A stretch of DNA of 64,000 bases from Aristolochia californica (lineage: Eukaryota; Streptophyta; Magnoliopsida; Piperales; Aristolochiaceae). The translations under genes were made by a program, and so were the position numbers. The stretch covers positions 5,333,207 through 5,397,206 of the forward strand of contig JARWKL010000016.1 of NCBI GenBank assembly GCA_029961685.1, given 5' to 3'. This document shows, in pieces, positions 1-9,702 of this stretch. Under the pieces are notes generated by a model, which worked only from the letters and a program-made list of their open reading frames with translations, searched no databases and was not told where the DNA came from. How positions within the stretch are numbered: position 1 is the stretch's first letter; the number at the start of each line of letters is the position of its first letter.

Positions 1-2
1 AT

Positions 3-215
3 GAAGGCACTTCTTCTTCTCAACCAGCAGACGACAACATGTCTGTGTCAGAACCTTATGCTGTTGAAGATGATGAAGAAATTGATTATAATAGCACTGA
101 GCAAGATGATAATGCTCAAGACTCTTTACCGGATAGTCAGCCACCTGATGAGGATCCGGAAGAATATATTAATCTTATGTTGCAAGCATTTAAAGCAACA
201 TCTAAAAAGAAATAA
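3..215 (+). pseudogene. C-terminal tail of an upstream viral ORF (5' end outside window)
   Basis: Frame 3 is open from the window edge to TAA at 213-215. It encodes about 70 residues rich in Asp, Glu, Ser and Pro, ending in a short Lys cluster. No domain can be recognised. Its place just before the viral intergenic region suggests the end of the last large viral ORF (polymerase polyprotein or transactivator-like), but that is inference. The start lies outside the window, so intactness cannot be judged. Confidence 0.5.
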
Positions 216-226
216 TTTTGTAGGAT

Positions 227-574
227 ATGACTATGACAGATAAATCTGTTCCAGATTCGTCTGCCAAGTCCGTCCAAAAGCTTTAGAGGAGATCTTATCC
301 TCCGGCCCACAGCTGGCCTATTTGTCACATCAATCAAGGCTCCTACAGTATATTTGGTCGGCCATTTTCCATAAAGTCTCATGCATGGGATGCCGCCAGT
401 AGCCGCCTGCATCGGATAAGAGTTAAGGCTTTTCGTCAACAAAAAATGCTTTGGGACCAAGCCCATCAAATGTCTCTATCCAATCTCAATCATGGAGATA
501 AAGATAATGATAAAGATGACTCATCTAAGAATCTCAATAATAGAGAGGATGACTCACAGCCGCCTCAATCATAG
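227..574 (+). pseudogene. Small viral ORF interrupted by one stop codon
   Basis: An ATG at 227 opens a 116-codon frame ending at TAG 572-574. It is broken only by an in-frame TAG at 284-286 (codon 20). The product downstream of that stop begins with a basic, Trp/Arg/His-containing part and ends with a hydrophilic Asp/Asn-rich tail. The frame starts 12 nt after the stop of the previous ORF, as in compact viral gene arrangements. I do not recognise a domain. A downstream internal start cannot be excluded. Confidence 0.45.
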
Positions 575-637
575 AGGTTACTTTTGTATTAGTGGTGGAT
601 TTCAAATATTTTCAAATCCACATTCGTTTTCTCCTTC

Positions 638-644
638 TATATAA
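638..644 (+). promoter_or_regulatory. TATA box of the viral pregenomic promoter
   Basis: TATATAA lies in the intergenic region about 200 nt upstream of the primer-binding site. That is where the pregenomic RNA promoter lies in caulimovirids, and transcription would begin near 670. Assignment rests on motif and position only. Confidence 0.55.
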
Positions 645-846
645 GGAGTTAGTTTCTTTAGGTAAGGCATCACTTGAACAATCTTCCCCTCTGTCTTCAA
701 GGTTGCCTACTTGTGTGCTTTGAGTTTTGGAGTTTGCTGTAAGTATTTTATGATATTGTGAATACATTAGTAGTGCTTTAAAGTTATTCTCTGCCTGTTG
801 CTCCGATTATTTGCCTTCTGTCAATCTTCCTTCTTCCCGCTGTATT

Positions 847-863
847 TGGTATCAGAGCCATGG
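847..863 (+). other. Primer-binding site for initiator tRNA-Met
   Basis: TGGTATCAGAGCCATGG is a 17-nt exact complement of the 3' end of plant initiator tRNA-Met. That is the minus-strand primer of caulimovirids and of many plant LTR retrotransposons. By convention this site is position 1 of a caulimovirid genome. No LTR-like repeat flanks it, and viral ORFs lie on both sides, which favours the pararetrovirus reading. Confidence 0.85.
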
Positions 864-1306
864 AAGGCTAAACCTTGAATATCCAGGTATGAAGTGAACT
901 ATTATAAATTTTTTATATCTTAATCATTAGGAGAGTTCACTTACTTCGTAATGTTATAATGTTTTACTATTCATCTTCGTTCTTGTTATGATATGGGACG
1001 TCACCCAAGTCGCGTTGAGGTATGCCCGTGTTGCCGTTGCCGTGGATAGGCGTAGGCGTTGAAGGGCCGCTATACTCTTAAATCGTTGACAGACGTGTAT
1101 CTGATCAAGAAGATGATGAACAATAAATTAATTATGATATTAGGAATCAAAGTTTGTTTCGTTCATGATTCTCATATAATAAGTTTATAATATGTTTACT
1201 TCATACTAGGATATTCCTCCTTCTGGTTCTATTTTACCACTCTTAGTTGTAGGTTAATTTAGTTTACTTTCATTGTGTTGTTACATTTGTTTTAATTTGT
1301 CAAAAG

Positions 1307-2329
1307 ATGGCATCCAGTAGTAGGAATACTAGATCAGTAAAAAATGCATCTTTAGTTGAATATAAAGTTCAACAACAATTAAATGATTGGACAATTTCGT
1401 CCATTAAACCTACATCAATCTACAAGAAAGGAACTTTCACCCTTTCTAGTACCATGGAAATTAAAACCATGGAACAAACCATTAATCTTGAAAATCAAGA
1501 TTCAACTCTTAAATTGTTAGAGTTAACAGATCTCAATAAGTATCTTGCCGATACTGAGAAGAAATATATGCATATTGGATGTATACAGATTGCGTTCAAA
1601 CCCTTGACCTTATTAGGGATGAACACATGTCTACAGGCCATACTCAGAGATGGTCGCTGTTTGGATTGGAAACCCTCATTAATGGGTATTATTGAAACAA
1701 GTCTCAGTAGGGGACCTGTTTATTTTAATGTCCATCCGAACCTTACCCTATCATTAACAGATAGAAATTTGTTAGAATCTATCCAGTTGAGGATTCTAAC
1801 ACAGGGATACAATTTTATTCCTGGAACTGAAACCATTGCAGTAATTGCAAGGATTCATTTCAAAATTATGAATACCTTAGTCCCTAAGGTATTACACTTA
1901 CCAGATCAAGGTAAGACTGTTTTGATCGAAATCGATCTTATGAGTGCAAATGTTGCCACTCCAAGGATGATCAATTGGGAGGAAATTCATTTCCCAGCCA
2001 ACTGGACTATTCCCCAGGCTGTTCCTCCACGACTCCTGATCAATCAGGATATTGATCATGTCATCCAATCAACCGATGGCGATGTGGTAATCAATTTCAA
2101 AGATAAGACTCCCTACCGAGTCTCTTTACCACCCACGTCATCCCGATATTCGGATGTAGGCACATCTACTCGCCTACAAGAATTGGATGAAAAACAATCC
2201 ATAAAGGATGATTCCTCATTAAAAGGGATCCACCTATCAGACACCCAGATACCTCATGGGGTCTACCGAGAAAGGGAGCAAGACCGGACTTCTCCCACTC
2301 CCAGTGAAATGACTGGTTTTACTCTGTGA
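1307..2329 (+). CDS. Caulimovirid movement protein (30K superfamily), endogenous copy
   Basis: A 340-aa ORF that is open from ATG 1307 to TGA 2327-2329. The central part (residues about 85-190) looks like the 30K-superfamily movement domain of pararetroviruses: a hydrophobic first strand, a conserved block around NLTLSLTDRNLLES, and a following strand ending near FKIMNTL. In living viruses this protein enlarges plasmodesmata for cell-to-cell spread. The C-terminal third is hydrophilic and low in recognisable structure. The next ORF starts at ATG 2332, two bases after this stop, which suggests coupled or reinitiated translation in the source virus. An uninterrupted frame points to a fairly young insertion. 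There is no evidence that the host expresses it. Confidence 0.8.
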   Translation: MASSSRNTRSVKNASLVEYKVQQQLNDWTISSIKPTSIYKKGTFTLSSTMEIKTMEQTINLENQDSTLKLLELTDLNKYLADTEKKYMHIGCIQIAFKPLTLLGMNTCLQAILRDGRCLDWKPSLMGIIETSLSRGPVYFNVHPNLTLSLTDRNLLESIQLRILTQGYNFIPGTETIAVIARIHFKIMNTLVPKVLHLPDQGKTVLIEIDLMSANVATPRMINWEEIHFPANWTIPQAVPPRLLINQDIDHVIQSTDGDVVINFKDKTPYRVSLPPTSSRYSDVGTSTRLQELDEKQSIKDDSSLKGIHLSDTQIPHGVYREREQDRTSPTPSEMTGFTL

Positions 2330-2331
2330 TT

Positions 2332-4347
2332 ATGATTTTTACATCTTACCAGAGTAACCCCGACCCACCACCGTTTGTGGTGGACAGAGCAGCAATCAAA
2401 GCTGAATTCTTTCACCCCAATAATCTAGGTTTCAAAAATTGGTTTTTTGACACCTATGGGGCCGCAGAACGCATGGAATTTTCAAATGACTTTTACCTTT
2501 ATTTGGAAACAAATAAAGTTATTATGTCCTTTGTTGATTGGTTCATGCAAACCAGACTCAAGAAAGCAAAGAAACGACCTTTAGTTTCTTCCAATGCCCC
2601 CACTCTTTCTACCCTTACGAAAGAATGGCAGCTTATGTCTGGCCGTAATATCAGATCAGTTCATCCTCCTACTGATCCAATTAGACTGGAATTTCCAAGT
2701 CCTTCAGGGAAATCCCCTGAGTTTGTGGAAGCAGTTGCTTTTGTTAATCCTGAAATTAATCTGAATCCCATGGGTCAGATCAGGAGACAAAACAACTTTA
2801 CCAATTTAAATCTTCAAACTATTGGACAACAGCTTACTCGAATTGAAGATTTATTGGATAAAGATCCACCTGAGAAATATTGTCAAAATCCTTTTGACTT
2901 AACTTCTCGAAAATTACCATTGTTGATGAATGATAAACCACTCATCAAACCACCGGTTCCAGTCAGGAACTTTAAATTGGATAATAATTCTGAGGTAGTC
3001 GAAGAATTATTATTACGGCTTGGAAAATTGAATCTGTCAGAAGATCAAATCAAACAAGCCCAGCAGGCGAATGAAGTCCAAGCTAATATGGTTCGCAAAA
3101 GTCTCCATGTATTGGAAGCTGACGAATCCAATGATGAAGATTCTCAAGAAGGATCTTTATCGCAAAATAATACTGAAGATTTAACTCCTTCAGCATACTC
3201 TGATTCTGATATAGGTCAAAATCCTAATCTTCATGATTTGGGTTTAACCAATATCCGACAGACTGAAGTAATTCTTCAGGAAATGATTCAAGATCAACCG
3301 AGTATTCAAAAATTGGATTTTACGAAGAAATCTACTCAGGAATGGGATCTAAAGAATAAACGCTATTACCATAGGCCTACACCTCAGGACCTATTGTATG
3401 AAGAAAATTTATATTTAGATAAAAAATCCTATGAATGGAGTATAGATGGCTTATCTGAATATCAGATAATGGAACATTGTCAACGGATGTTAATGTATGC
3501 TACCATCTGTAGACAGCATAAGAATTCCGATCAAGGAATAGCAGAAATGTTAACTGCTGGATTCTCTGGAATCCTCAAAGGTTGGTGGGATAATATCCTC
3601 ACCCATGAACAACATCAGGAGATTTATAATGCAAAAAAGGTTATCAAAAATGAAGCTGGTCCCGCATACCTCGGCGAGGACGATGCAGTTTATACCTTAA
3701 TTTCCTGTATTGTTCATCATTTTATTGGCCGATTAACTTCCCAAACAGATAAGGGAAGAGAGGTTTTGCAAAACTTACGTTGTAGAACTCTTAGCCATTT
3801 TAGATGGTATAAAGATGTTTTCCTAGCAAAAGTTATGCAAAGACCTGATGCCAATAATGAATATTGGAAAGCTAAATACATTGATGGATTACCAACTCTT
3901 TTTGCTAGCAAAGTAAGAAAGAGAATAGGTAATGAAGTTGGAAGTATCAACTACCATCAATATACATACGGCCTCCTCACTAGTGCTATTATCCAAGAAG
4001 GATTGGCCTTATGTAATGATTTAAAGCTTCAGGCTCAGCTTAAACAGCAGAATCTTACTGGTAAGCGAGAGCTAGGGAAATTCTGTGAACAATTTGCTTG
4101 TGACACAAGACCCCAACCTTCCAATCAAAGGAAGGGCAAAGGTAAAGTCTCTCATTCTAAGAGATCGGAACCCTACTCACACCAGAGTAGGAGATATCCC
4201 AAAAAACAGTCTCATCAAAAGACTCGTCAGGAACCTAGTCCAGTTGGATGGGAAATGAATTTCCTCCCAATTGATCATCCTTGGAGTGGCAACATTTGCA
4301 CTCATAAGATCGGTTTCGTTCAAAACAGTCTTACCTTGATCTGGTAA
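2332..4347 (+). pseudogene. Caulimovirid coat protein ORF, 3' end lost by rearrangement
   Basis: The frame is open from ATG 2332; a GTG at 2326 in the same frame is not a credible eukaryotic start. The authentic viral part ends near 4235 (about 635 codons). From there the reading frame runs into antisense movement-protein sequence and stops at 4345-4347. Visible features are an acidic stretch around residues 260-300, a coat-protein core with Trp/Tyr-rich blocks (residues about 360-560), and a Lys/Arg-rich segment just before the break. The CCHC zinc knuckle that normally follows the basic region in Caulimoviridae coat proteins is missing, removed by the junction. The chimeric tail is not a viral domain. 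Confidence 0.75.
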
Positions 4348-4492
4348 GTGTAATACCTTAGGGACTAAGGTATTCATAATTTTGAAATGAATCCTTGCAA
4401 TTACTGCAATGGTTTCAGTTTCAGTTCCTCCTCAACTGGATAGATTCTAACAAATTCCTATCTGTTAATGATAGGGTAAGGTTCGGATGGAC
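4236..4492 (-). repeat. Inverted partial copy of the movement-protein gene
   Basis: Read on the minus strand, this 257-bp piece matches 1730-2009 of the movement-protein ORF closely. It has an internal loss of about 30 bp and a 6-bp gain near the middle. The left end abuts the coat-protein frame, and the right end runs into a run of about 20 C residues at 4502-4521. The few substitutions between the two copies suggest either two different viral templates or time since duplication. Confidence 0.85.
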
Positions 4493-4522
4493 AAATTCTA
4501 ACCCCCCCCCCCCCCCCCCCCT

Positions 4523-5417
4523 TAAATACCGAGCAAAAAACCTTAAAAATAATCCATACATGAATCAAGAATTTAGACTATAAACCGTAACCCTAAATCC
4601 CAAAATAATCCACAAATAACCGCCAATTACGCACTGAAAATAAATTTAAATCAAATAAAACACTAATTTAATGAAAAAAATTAGGGTTTAGGCATACCTT
4701 CTGAAATTTGGGGAAATCCGAAGCTGAAGGGTGAAATCGAAGGGGGAAATCCGAAGCTAAAGGGTGAAGCCGAAGGGTGAAATCGAAGGGGGAAATCCGA
4801 AGCCGAAGGGTGAAATTGATGCCTAATTGATGCCTAATCAAGACTAGCCAGAGAGAGAAGGGAGTGGGAGGCCGAAAGGGAGAAGAGAGGGAGAAGACAG
4901 AGAAGAAAGGGAGGTCGGGAGGGAATAGAGAGAGAGAAGCAAGAGAGAGTTTGTTCGAGAGAAGAGAGGGAGTCACGGAGACAAGAGAGGGGGTGCGAGA
5001 GAGAGGGCGAGGCCGAGAGAAGACCGAGAGTTGAGGCCGAAGACGAGAGGGAACTGAGATGGTGGTCGAGATCAACGTCGGGGGTGCAGGGAGACGAAGG
5101 ACGAGATCAATGTCAGGGGCACAGGGAGACGAGAGAGGGAAGGGAGTGCGGGAGAGAGGAAGAAAAAATAAAATGACGACACGCGATGGGGGGTGCGAGG
5201 AGAGAGAGGAAAAAATACGACCGTCACCCGTCCTTCAATTCGAAAAAGATCAAAAAGGGCCTTCTTCCACATAATTGAAAATAAACCGTGGAGATGAAGG
5301 GCCCCTTCATCCCCTGCATCGAGATGAAGCTTCATCTGCGCTCCACTAACAACTTCAAGTGTTGAAGGGTGTTATGTGGTTGAAGATCATCTTGTCCTTC
5401 AAGTTGACTAACCCCCC
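4523..5417. mobile_element. Truncated PIF/Harbinger-type element, right arm only
   Basis: The segment matches the right arm of the element at 31311-33793: the same intron-like stretch ending in GCATACCTTCTGAAATTTGG, the same purine-rich block (4840-5200), the same subterminal CACTAACNACTTCAA, and a terminal GTTGACTAACCCCCC ending at 5417. The left arm is absent; the sequence begins abruptly after the poly-C run beside the viral segment. On the minus strand the purine-rich block reads as a pyrimidine-rich leader ending in a splice donor. It is non-autonomous and carries no transposase. Confidence 0.65.
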
Positions 5418-5628
5418 TATGATTTTCCCTCTCACTTTCCCTTGGGTGCACTCACACGGGATTGGAAGCACAATATCAATTTACATGTTCGGACCCGTTT
5501 CCGGATGCCTGTACCCGCGCCAGTTTCGACCTACTCGGACCCGTTTGCACTCTGCCACGTTAGGGTATCAGACGACTCTCGAGTAGTGGCGACCCGTTTC
5601 CACTCTGCCTCTCATGTCTTAGCTAGGG

Positions 5629-5710
5629 TTAGGGTTTCAGACGACTCTCGAGTAGTGGCCTATATATATATCCCCGAGGAACCACCCCTTTGCATCTTGG
5701 CGCCTAACAG
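5629..5710 (+). promoter_or_regulatory. Telobox + TATA promoter and spliced leader of a snoRNA host transcript
   Basis: TTAGGGTTT (5629-5637, a telobox read in reverse) is followed by a TATA box at 5661-5671, then a short leader that ends at a good splice donor, CCTAACAG|GTAAAC (exon end 5710). A 23-bp sequence containing GACGACTCTCGAGTAGTGGC occurs twice just upstream (about 5568-5590 and 5638-5660). Teloboxes with TATA boxes are typical of plant ribosomal-protein and snoRNA promoters. The two snoRNA candidates lie 280-430 bp downstream, probably in the first intron. No host protein was identified. Confidence 0.5.
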
Positions 5711-5987
5711 GTAAACAGGAGGTTTACGTTTGCTTTCCATCTTCTCTCGCGTTATTTTATTTCATCGTCGGTCTTCTGTTCTTCTCCTAACAGATTCAAA
5801 GGAGCATCTGTTTTTTATGCAGTGTGAGCTTTTTCTTTTTGTCTGTGCCGGCATCTAATGCTCCGGACACGAGTCTGACGCTTTTTACAGCCCCAATCTG
5901 GGGAAAGATTACGAGGTTGGGGTCACCCTCGTCTCTAAGTTTTATTTCAAGCGATTGTTTGATTTTGGTTGAGTTATCGTTGTTTTT

Positions 5988-6088
5988 GGCTGTGATGACA
6001 GAAATTCGGTTATCGATTCTGATTTGTTTTTGGGTTCTTCAGATGTAATCATCTGTTTGTGATGACTTCATTTGTGCGTGTCTGAGCC
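5988..6088 (+). ncRNA. Candidate box C/D snoRNA (orphan guide)
   Basis: C box GTGATGA at 5992-5998, D' CTGA at 6019-6022, C' GTGATGA at 6059-6065 and D CTGA at 6082-6085. GGC/GCC can pair just outside the C and D boxes. A 6-bp hairpin, CAGATG...CATCTG, lies between D' and C'. Guide spacers are 20 and 16 nt. I found no convincing rRNA match for either guide from memory, so the target is unknown. The canonical boxes and a second snoRNA 50 bp downstream support the call; the short terminal stem weakens it. Confidence 0.45.
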
Positions 6089-6139
6089 CTAAACTAGAAC
6101 CGTGGTTTCGGCTTTCTTGGTTTATTTGTGGCTATTTTT

Positions 6140-6224
6140 GGTGCTATGATTATAAAAATTCCTCGTTCTGACTGCCAATGCCATGGCATGACAGACTCTT
6201 TTACACCCATAGAATATGAGCACC
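6140..6224 (+). ncRNA. Box C/D snoRNA with two 18S rRNA guides
   Basis: A perfect 5-bp terminal stem, GGTGC (6140-6144) with GCACC (6220-6224), encloses C box ATGATTA (6146-6152), D' CTGA (6168-6171), C'-like ATGACAG (6188-6194) and a degenerate D box ATGA (6216-6219). The guide before D' (6157-6167) is an 11-nt exact complement of the plant 18S segment AACGAGGAATT. The guide before D (6204-6215) is a 12-nt exact complement of 18S ATTCTATGGGTG, a region methylated in yeast and human (snR55/U33 and snR40/U32 sites). Two independent matches ending at the D' and D boxes are strong evidence for a 2'-O-methylation guide. The imperfect C and D boxes leave open a diverged copy. Confidence 0.7.
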
Positions 6225-6730
6225 ATGCTGAGCAAATTTTAATGGTTTTGATTCTGTCTTTGTATATCAGTTTTGCTTCTGTCTATGTTTGTTTTCGTTG
6301 CGGAAAACCGTCTTTATCGTCCTTCGTCCACAACATCTATGAAGTTCATCTATTCTAATTTCTACGATTGATATTTCATTAACTCCTTAAAGTTTTAAGG
6401 AAAAAAAATTCGAGCTGAATAAAAAACAGGACATGTCTGAAGAAGTTTCTGAAAAAATGAAACAACAAATGTTGAATTCTGGGAGAAATTCGACCCTATT
6501 AACTTGTTAAAACGTTTATGGAATAAAATTGCAGGGATAACTTGGGCAAGGGTTTGTTTATGTGGTTTGATTATTTGGTAGGAAATTGCAAAATTATTCG
6601 CGTTATGATATATAGTAACGCAATGTCTATGTGAAGAACAAAATTGTGGTTACATTACTTCTGCTAATTTGGACAAAGCCAAACTCAACTAGATTTTTTT
6701 TTATCTAGTAACTATTTATCAAACAATTTA
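6225..6730. other. No gene recognised
   Basis: AT-rich sequence downstream of the snoRNA pair. Short open frames lack homology or coding character. It may include the rest of the host intron or transcript. Confidence 0.4.
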
Positions 6731-9378
6731 TTAATGGTCAAAACATGAGGGTTTAGTCAAACAATCGATTAATGGTCAAAATTAGGATAGATTGATAAGA
6801 TTAAAGATTAATTGACAATCTCGATGCTGATTGCATAGGTTTTGACCCAAGATCAAATCAAAATCAGGAATTGGCACTTCAGTGATGTACAGCCTCATGA
6901 GGAATTGCTATGTTGGTAGAGTTGACACATGCATCATAGGAAAATTGGAGGTGAAAATAAGAGGTGGTCCTATGATAAAACAGGTTTCATGGGAAACCGT
7001 ATGTACCTAGTCACGTGGGAAAGAATAAGATAAAGGGAAGAAAAAAGGTAAAGTGGTCTTTACCACTTTTTAACATCTTTCACTCTGTAACATCTTTTAG
7101 GTGAATGGGAAAACCTTTGGGAACTTTTGGAGAACTTTGAAGCTGTTTGGGAGGAATATTGTTGATGTTTTAATGTGTCAAAATTTCTTTTGTTGGGAAA
7201 ATAGAGCTCTACTTTTGGACCTGATACCTTAAAACTCAAATAAGCTAGAAGCTCAAATAAGTTGAAGCTTGTTAGATTCATTGTAAGAAGCAATCTTCTT
7301 TGCTTCAACTTTATTATTATTCTTGGAGCTATCACACCTAACATGAGATCAAAACTTCTCTTCAAACACCAAGGAGAGGCTAACAACAAATCAGAGGTTA
7401 GTCAACTAAAGTTCCAATACATCTTTCAGATTAAGCAAGCATCAAATCAATTTTGTGTGGAGATCGAATTAGAGGACTTATTAGATATCAGACCTTATAT
7501 CACTTAAAATATTGTGGGACAATCTCTACTTCTCACCTCTTTCATGACTTTCTCATTTTTAACTCAATGGCATCTTTTAGCAATGACAAAGAAAAAAGTG
7601 TCAACGCCATTAACTCGGCCACTACTCACCTAAACTTGAGGCATTACAATCCGATTGTCGCCTACCCACACATCTTCTAGCCGGTTACTACACTTTTGAG
7701 TGTTCATTTTTCTCAAAAAGAGAGACCTATTGGTGTTTCTCACGATGTAATGATGAAGAATTCTTCCACCAATAAACCTTCTTTCAAGAAAATGAATAAC
7801 AACCAAAACAATGTTTTCTCTCCAAAAAGAACTCAAGCATTCTAGAGTTAATAAAAAATAGTAGCGATGTCACCAGTTCAAAGTTCTTTCAGCAACCTAC
7901 CAAACATGGAATTTTTGTCCTTACAATACTGCTTCTCCAATTAGTGGATTGAATCTTCTATCCCCGCCAAAGGTTGTTTTACCAATTGTATTACTTTCAA
8001 TATAAGATACCGTAATGATGACTTAAGCAAAAACACTAAAGGAACAGATCCTTGAACTCCTTTAGCCAATGAAGAAGTGAGACAAACAAATCTTGGCCAA
8101 AGATGGCCAAATCTCATAGCTCATGAATAAGTTAGAATTATGACAACTAATATAGGAAAACCCTCTCATGTGGCCAAAAAGCAAGCATCTACAAGCACTT
8201 CAGTTGATCTATATCCTAATCAACAGGAGACACCCGAAGGATTCCAACTAGTTGAATGCGGCTTATATACAATGAAAGTTCTTAATTAAATCATCAACCA
8301 TGTCATTTGAATTAATTCTTTAGTTGATGAGGGGCAAATATCGAAACATACATAAGGACCTAAAATAAATGTGTCACAACTACTTAAGATGTCACATAAG
8401 TATCATCAACCAAAGTTTGAACAGTTCAATGGTGATGGAAATCCCAAATTGTGCATCACCTATTTTAGGAAATGCACACGATTGATTCATTAAACTTCCA
8501 CAAGAATAAATTGATAGTTGGGAATAACCAAAGCACAAATTCTTAAATTGGGTTTACAATATTGTACTATAACCTTTACGGAGCTCACCTACATGAAGCA
8601 ACGAAAAGAGGAAAAAGTGATGATTACATCAATTGCTCAAGAAATCTAAGTTTTAATTAAAAAAAAAGTATCAACTTGTTGACAAAGACTGAAGTCAACA
8701 TGTGCATTGGAGGAATATGTTAGAAATTACTTTACTTCTAACAAAGTTAGAAACTCAAACATTTTCAAGAGTTAGCTTAAGGAAGCACATAACATGAAAA
8801 TTCTAATGGTGTTGAAAGTGTGCTATAAACAGTGTTATCAATGTATTTTAGACACACACCTTCTAGCACAAATATAACAAGGCCTCTAACAAAAATTTAA
8901 GATAACCAAATGATCAATCAAGTAGCCAAGTCAAGATCCGAAGCAAAAACATATAGAATAATATTGTTGTGAAAAAAAAACTTATAAAAAGAAGAAAACT
9001 GAAGAGTCAAAGTCAAATAGAAAAACTCAAGAACCAAATTTTTATTTTTAAGCACTTCTATTTAGGGAGCTTTTGAGAATTAAACATTGTCAAAACTATG
9101 TCTTAATTGAATGCATACAAATATTTTACAATGGTAAATTCCTTGAAATAGCCTATATCATGTTTAAATGCCAAAATAATAAACTCGCATATGGCATGAT
9201 CGATCATCCAAAATATAGTCTAATATAACTTATAAAGCATAATCGATCATCGGCTCAAGTATGATCAATCATATAGAATGCTGCTAGGAAGATGTTATAA
9301 AGCATGATTGATCATCCCATATTTCTTAATCAATCATGCAGAACTTTGCATAACCAATTTTGTAAAGCATGGTCCATC
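6731..9378 (+). repeat. Decayed Ty3/gypsy-derived unit, copy 1
   Basis: This unit shares long colinear similarity with 9379-13660. At 8398-8816 one frame still reads like a Ty3/gypsy gag domain, with a block around PKFEQFNGDGNPK, then a TEL..KQRKEE block and a FQELA block, but many stops and shifts interrupt it. An upstream short frame beginning MASFSNDKEK (from 7567) could be the old gag start. Recurrent TGATCGATCAT-like motifs occur at 9200-9350. No protease, RT or integrase remains. Copy 1 has about 750 bp (7620-8390) that copy 2 lacks. Confidence 0.6.
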
Positions 9379-9702
9379 AATGGTCAAAGCAAGAAGGTTT
9401 AGTCAAATAATTAATTAATGGTCAAAATCAAGATTGATTATTAAGATGAAAGCCTAATCGACAATTACGATCAAATCTGATTGCATGAGCCTTAACCAAG
9501 ATCAAATCAAAACGAGAAAGTCATTTAAATGCCACCTAAGTTGCCAATTCCATCAGCAAAGGAATTGGCACTTGAGTGACATGTGACCTCATGGGGAAGT
9601 ATCATGTTAGCAAAGTTGACACATCGCATCGTAGGGAAACTCCAAGAGGTGGAAAAGGATAAGATGTGGTGTCATGTTTCCATGGGAAGCAGGTCTTGTG
9701 TA

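Larger units (their letters stand above)
1..4492 (+). mobile_element. Endogenous caulimovirid (pararetrovirus) segment, rearranged
   Basis: In order, the segment shows the tail of one viral ORF, a small ORF, a TATA box, a tRNA-iMet primer-binding site, a movement-protein ORF, a coat-protein ORF, and then an inverted piece of the movement-protein gene. The end of one genome unit is joined to the start of the next through the intergenic region, as expected when a circular or concatemeric pararetroviral genome integrates. Protease, reverse transcriptase and RNase H are not in the window; they may lie to the left. The order and the adjacent movement-protein and coat-protein ORFs fit Caulimoviridae, but I cannot assign a genus. 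The rearranged right end and the missing 3' half mean this copy does not hold a complete genome. Confidence 0.85.

Noticed and set aside
2326..2331. GTG as the start of the coat-protein ORF
   Set aside because: It overlaps the movement-protein stop and is not a usual eukaryotic start; ATG 2332 follows immediately.
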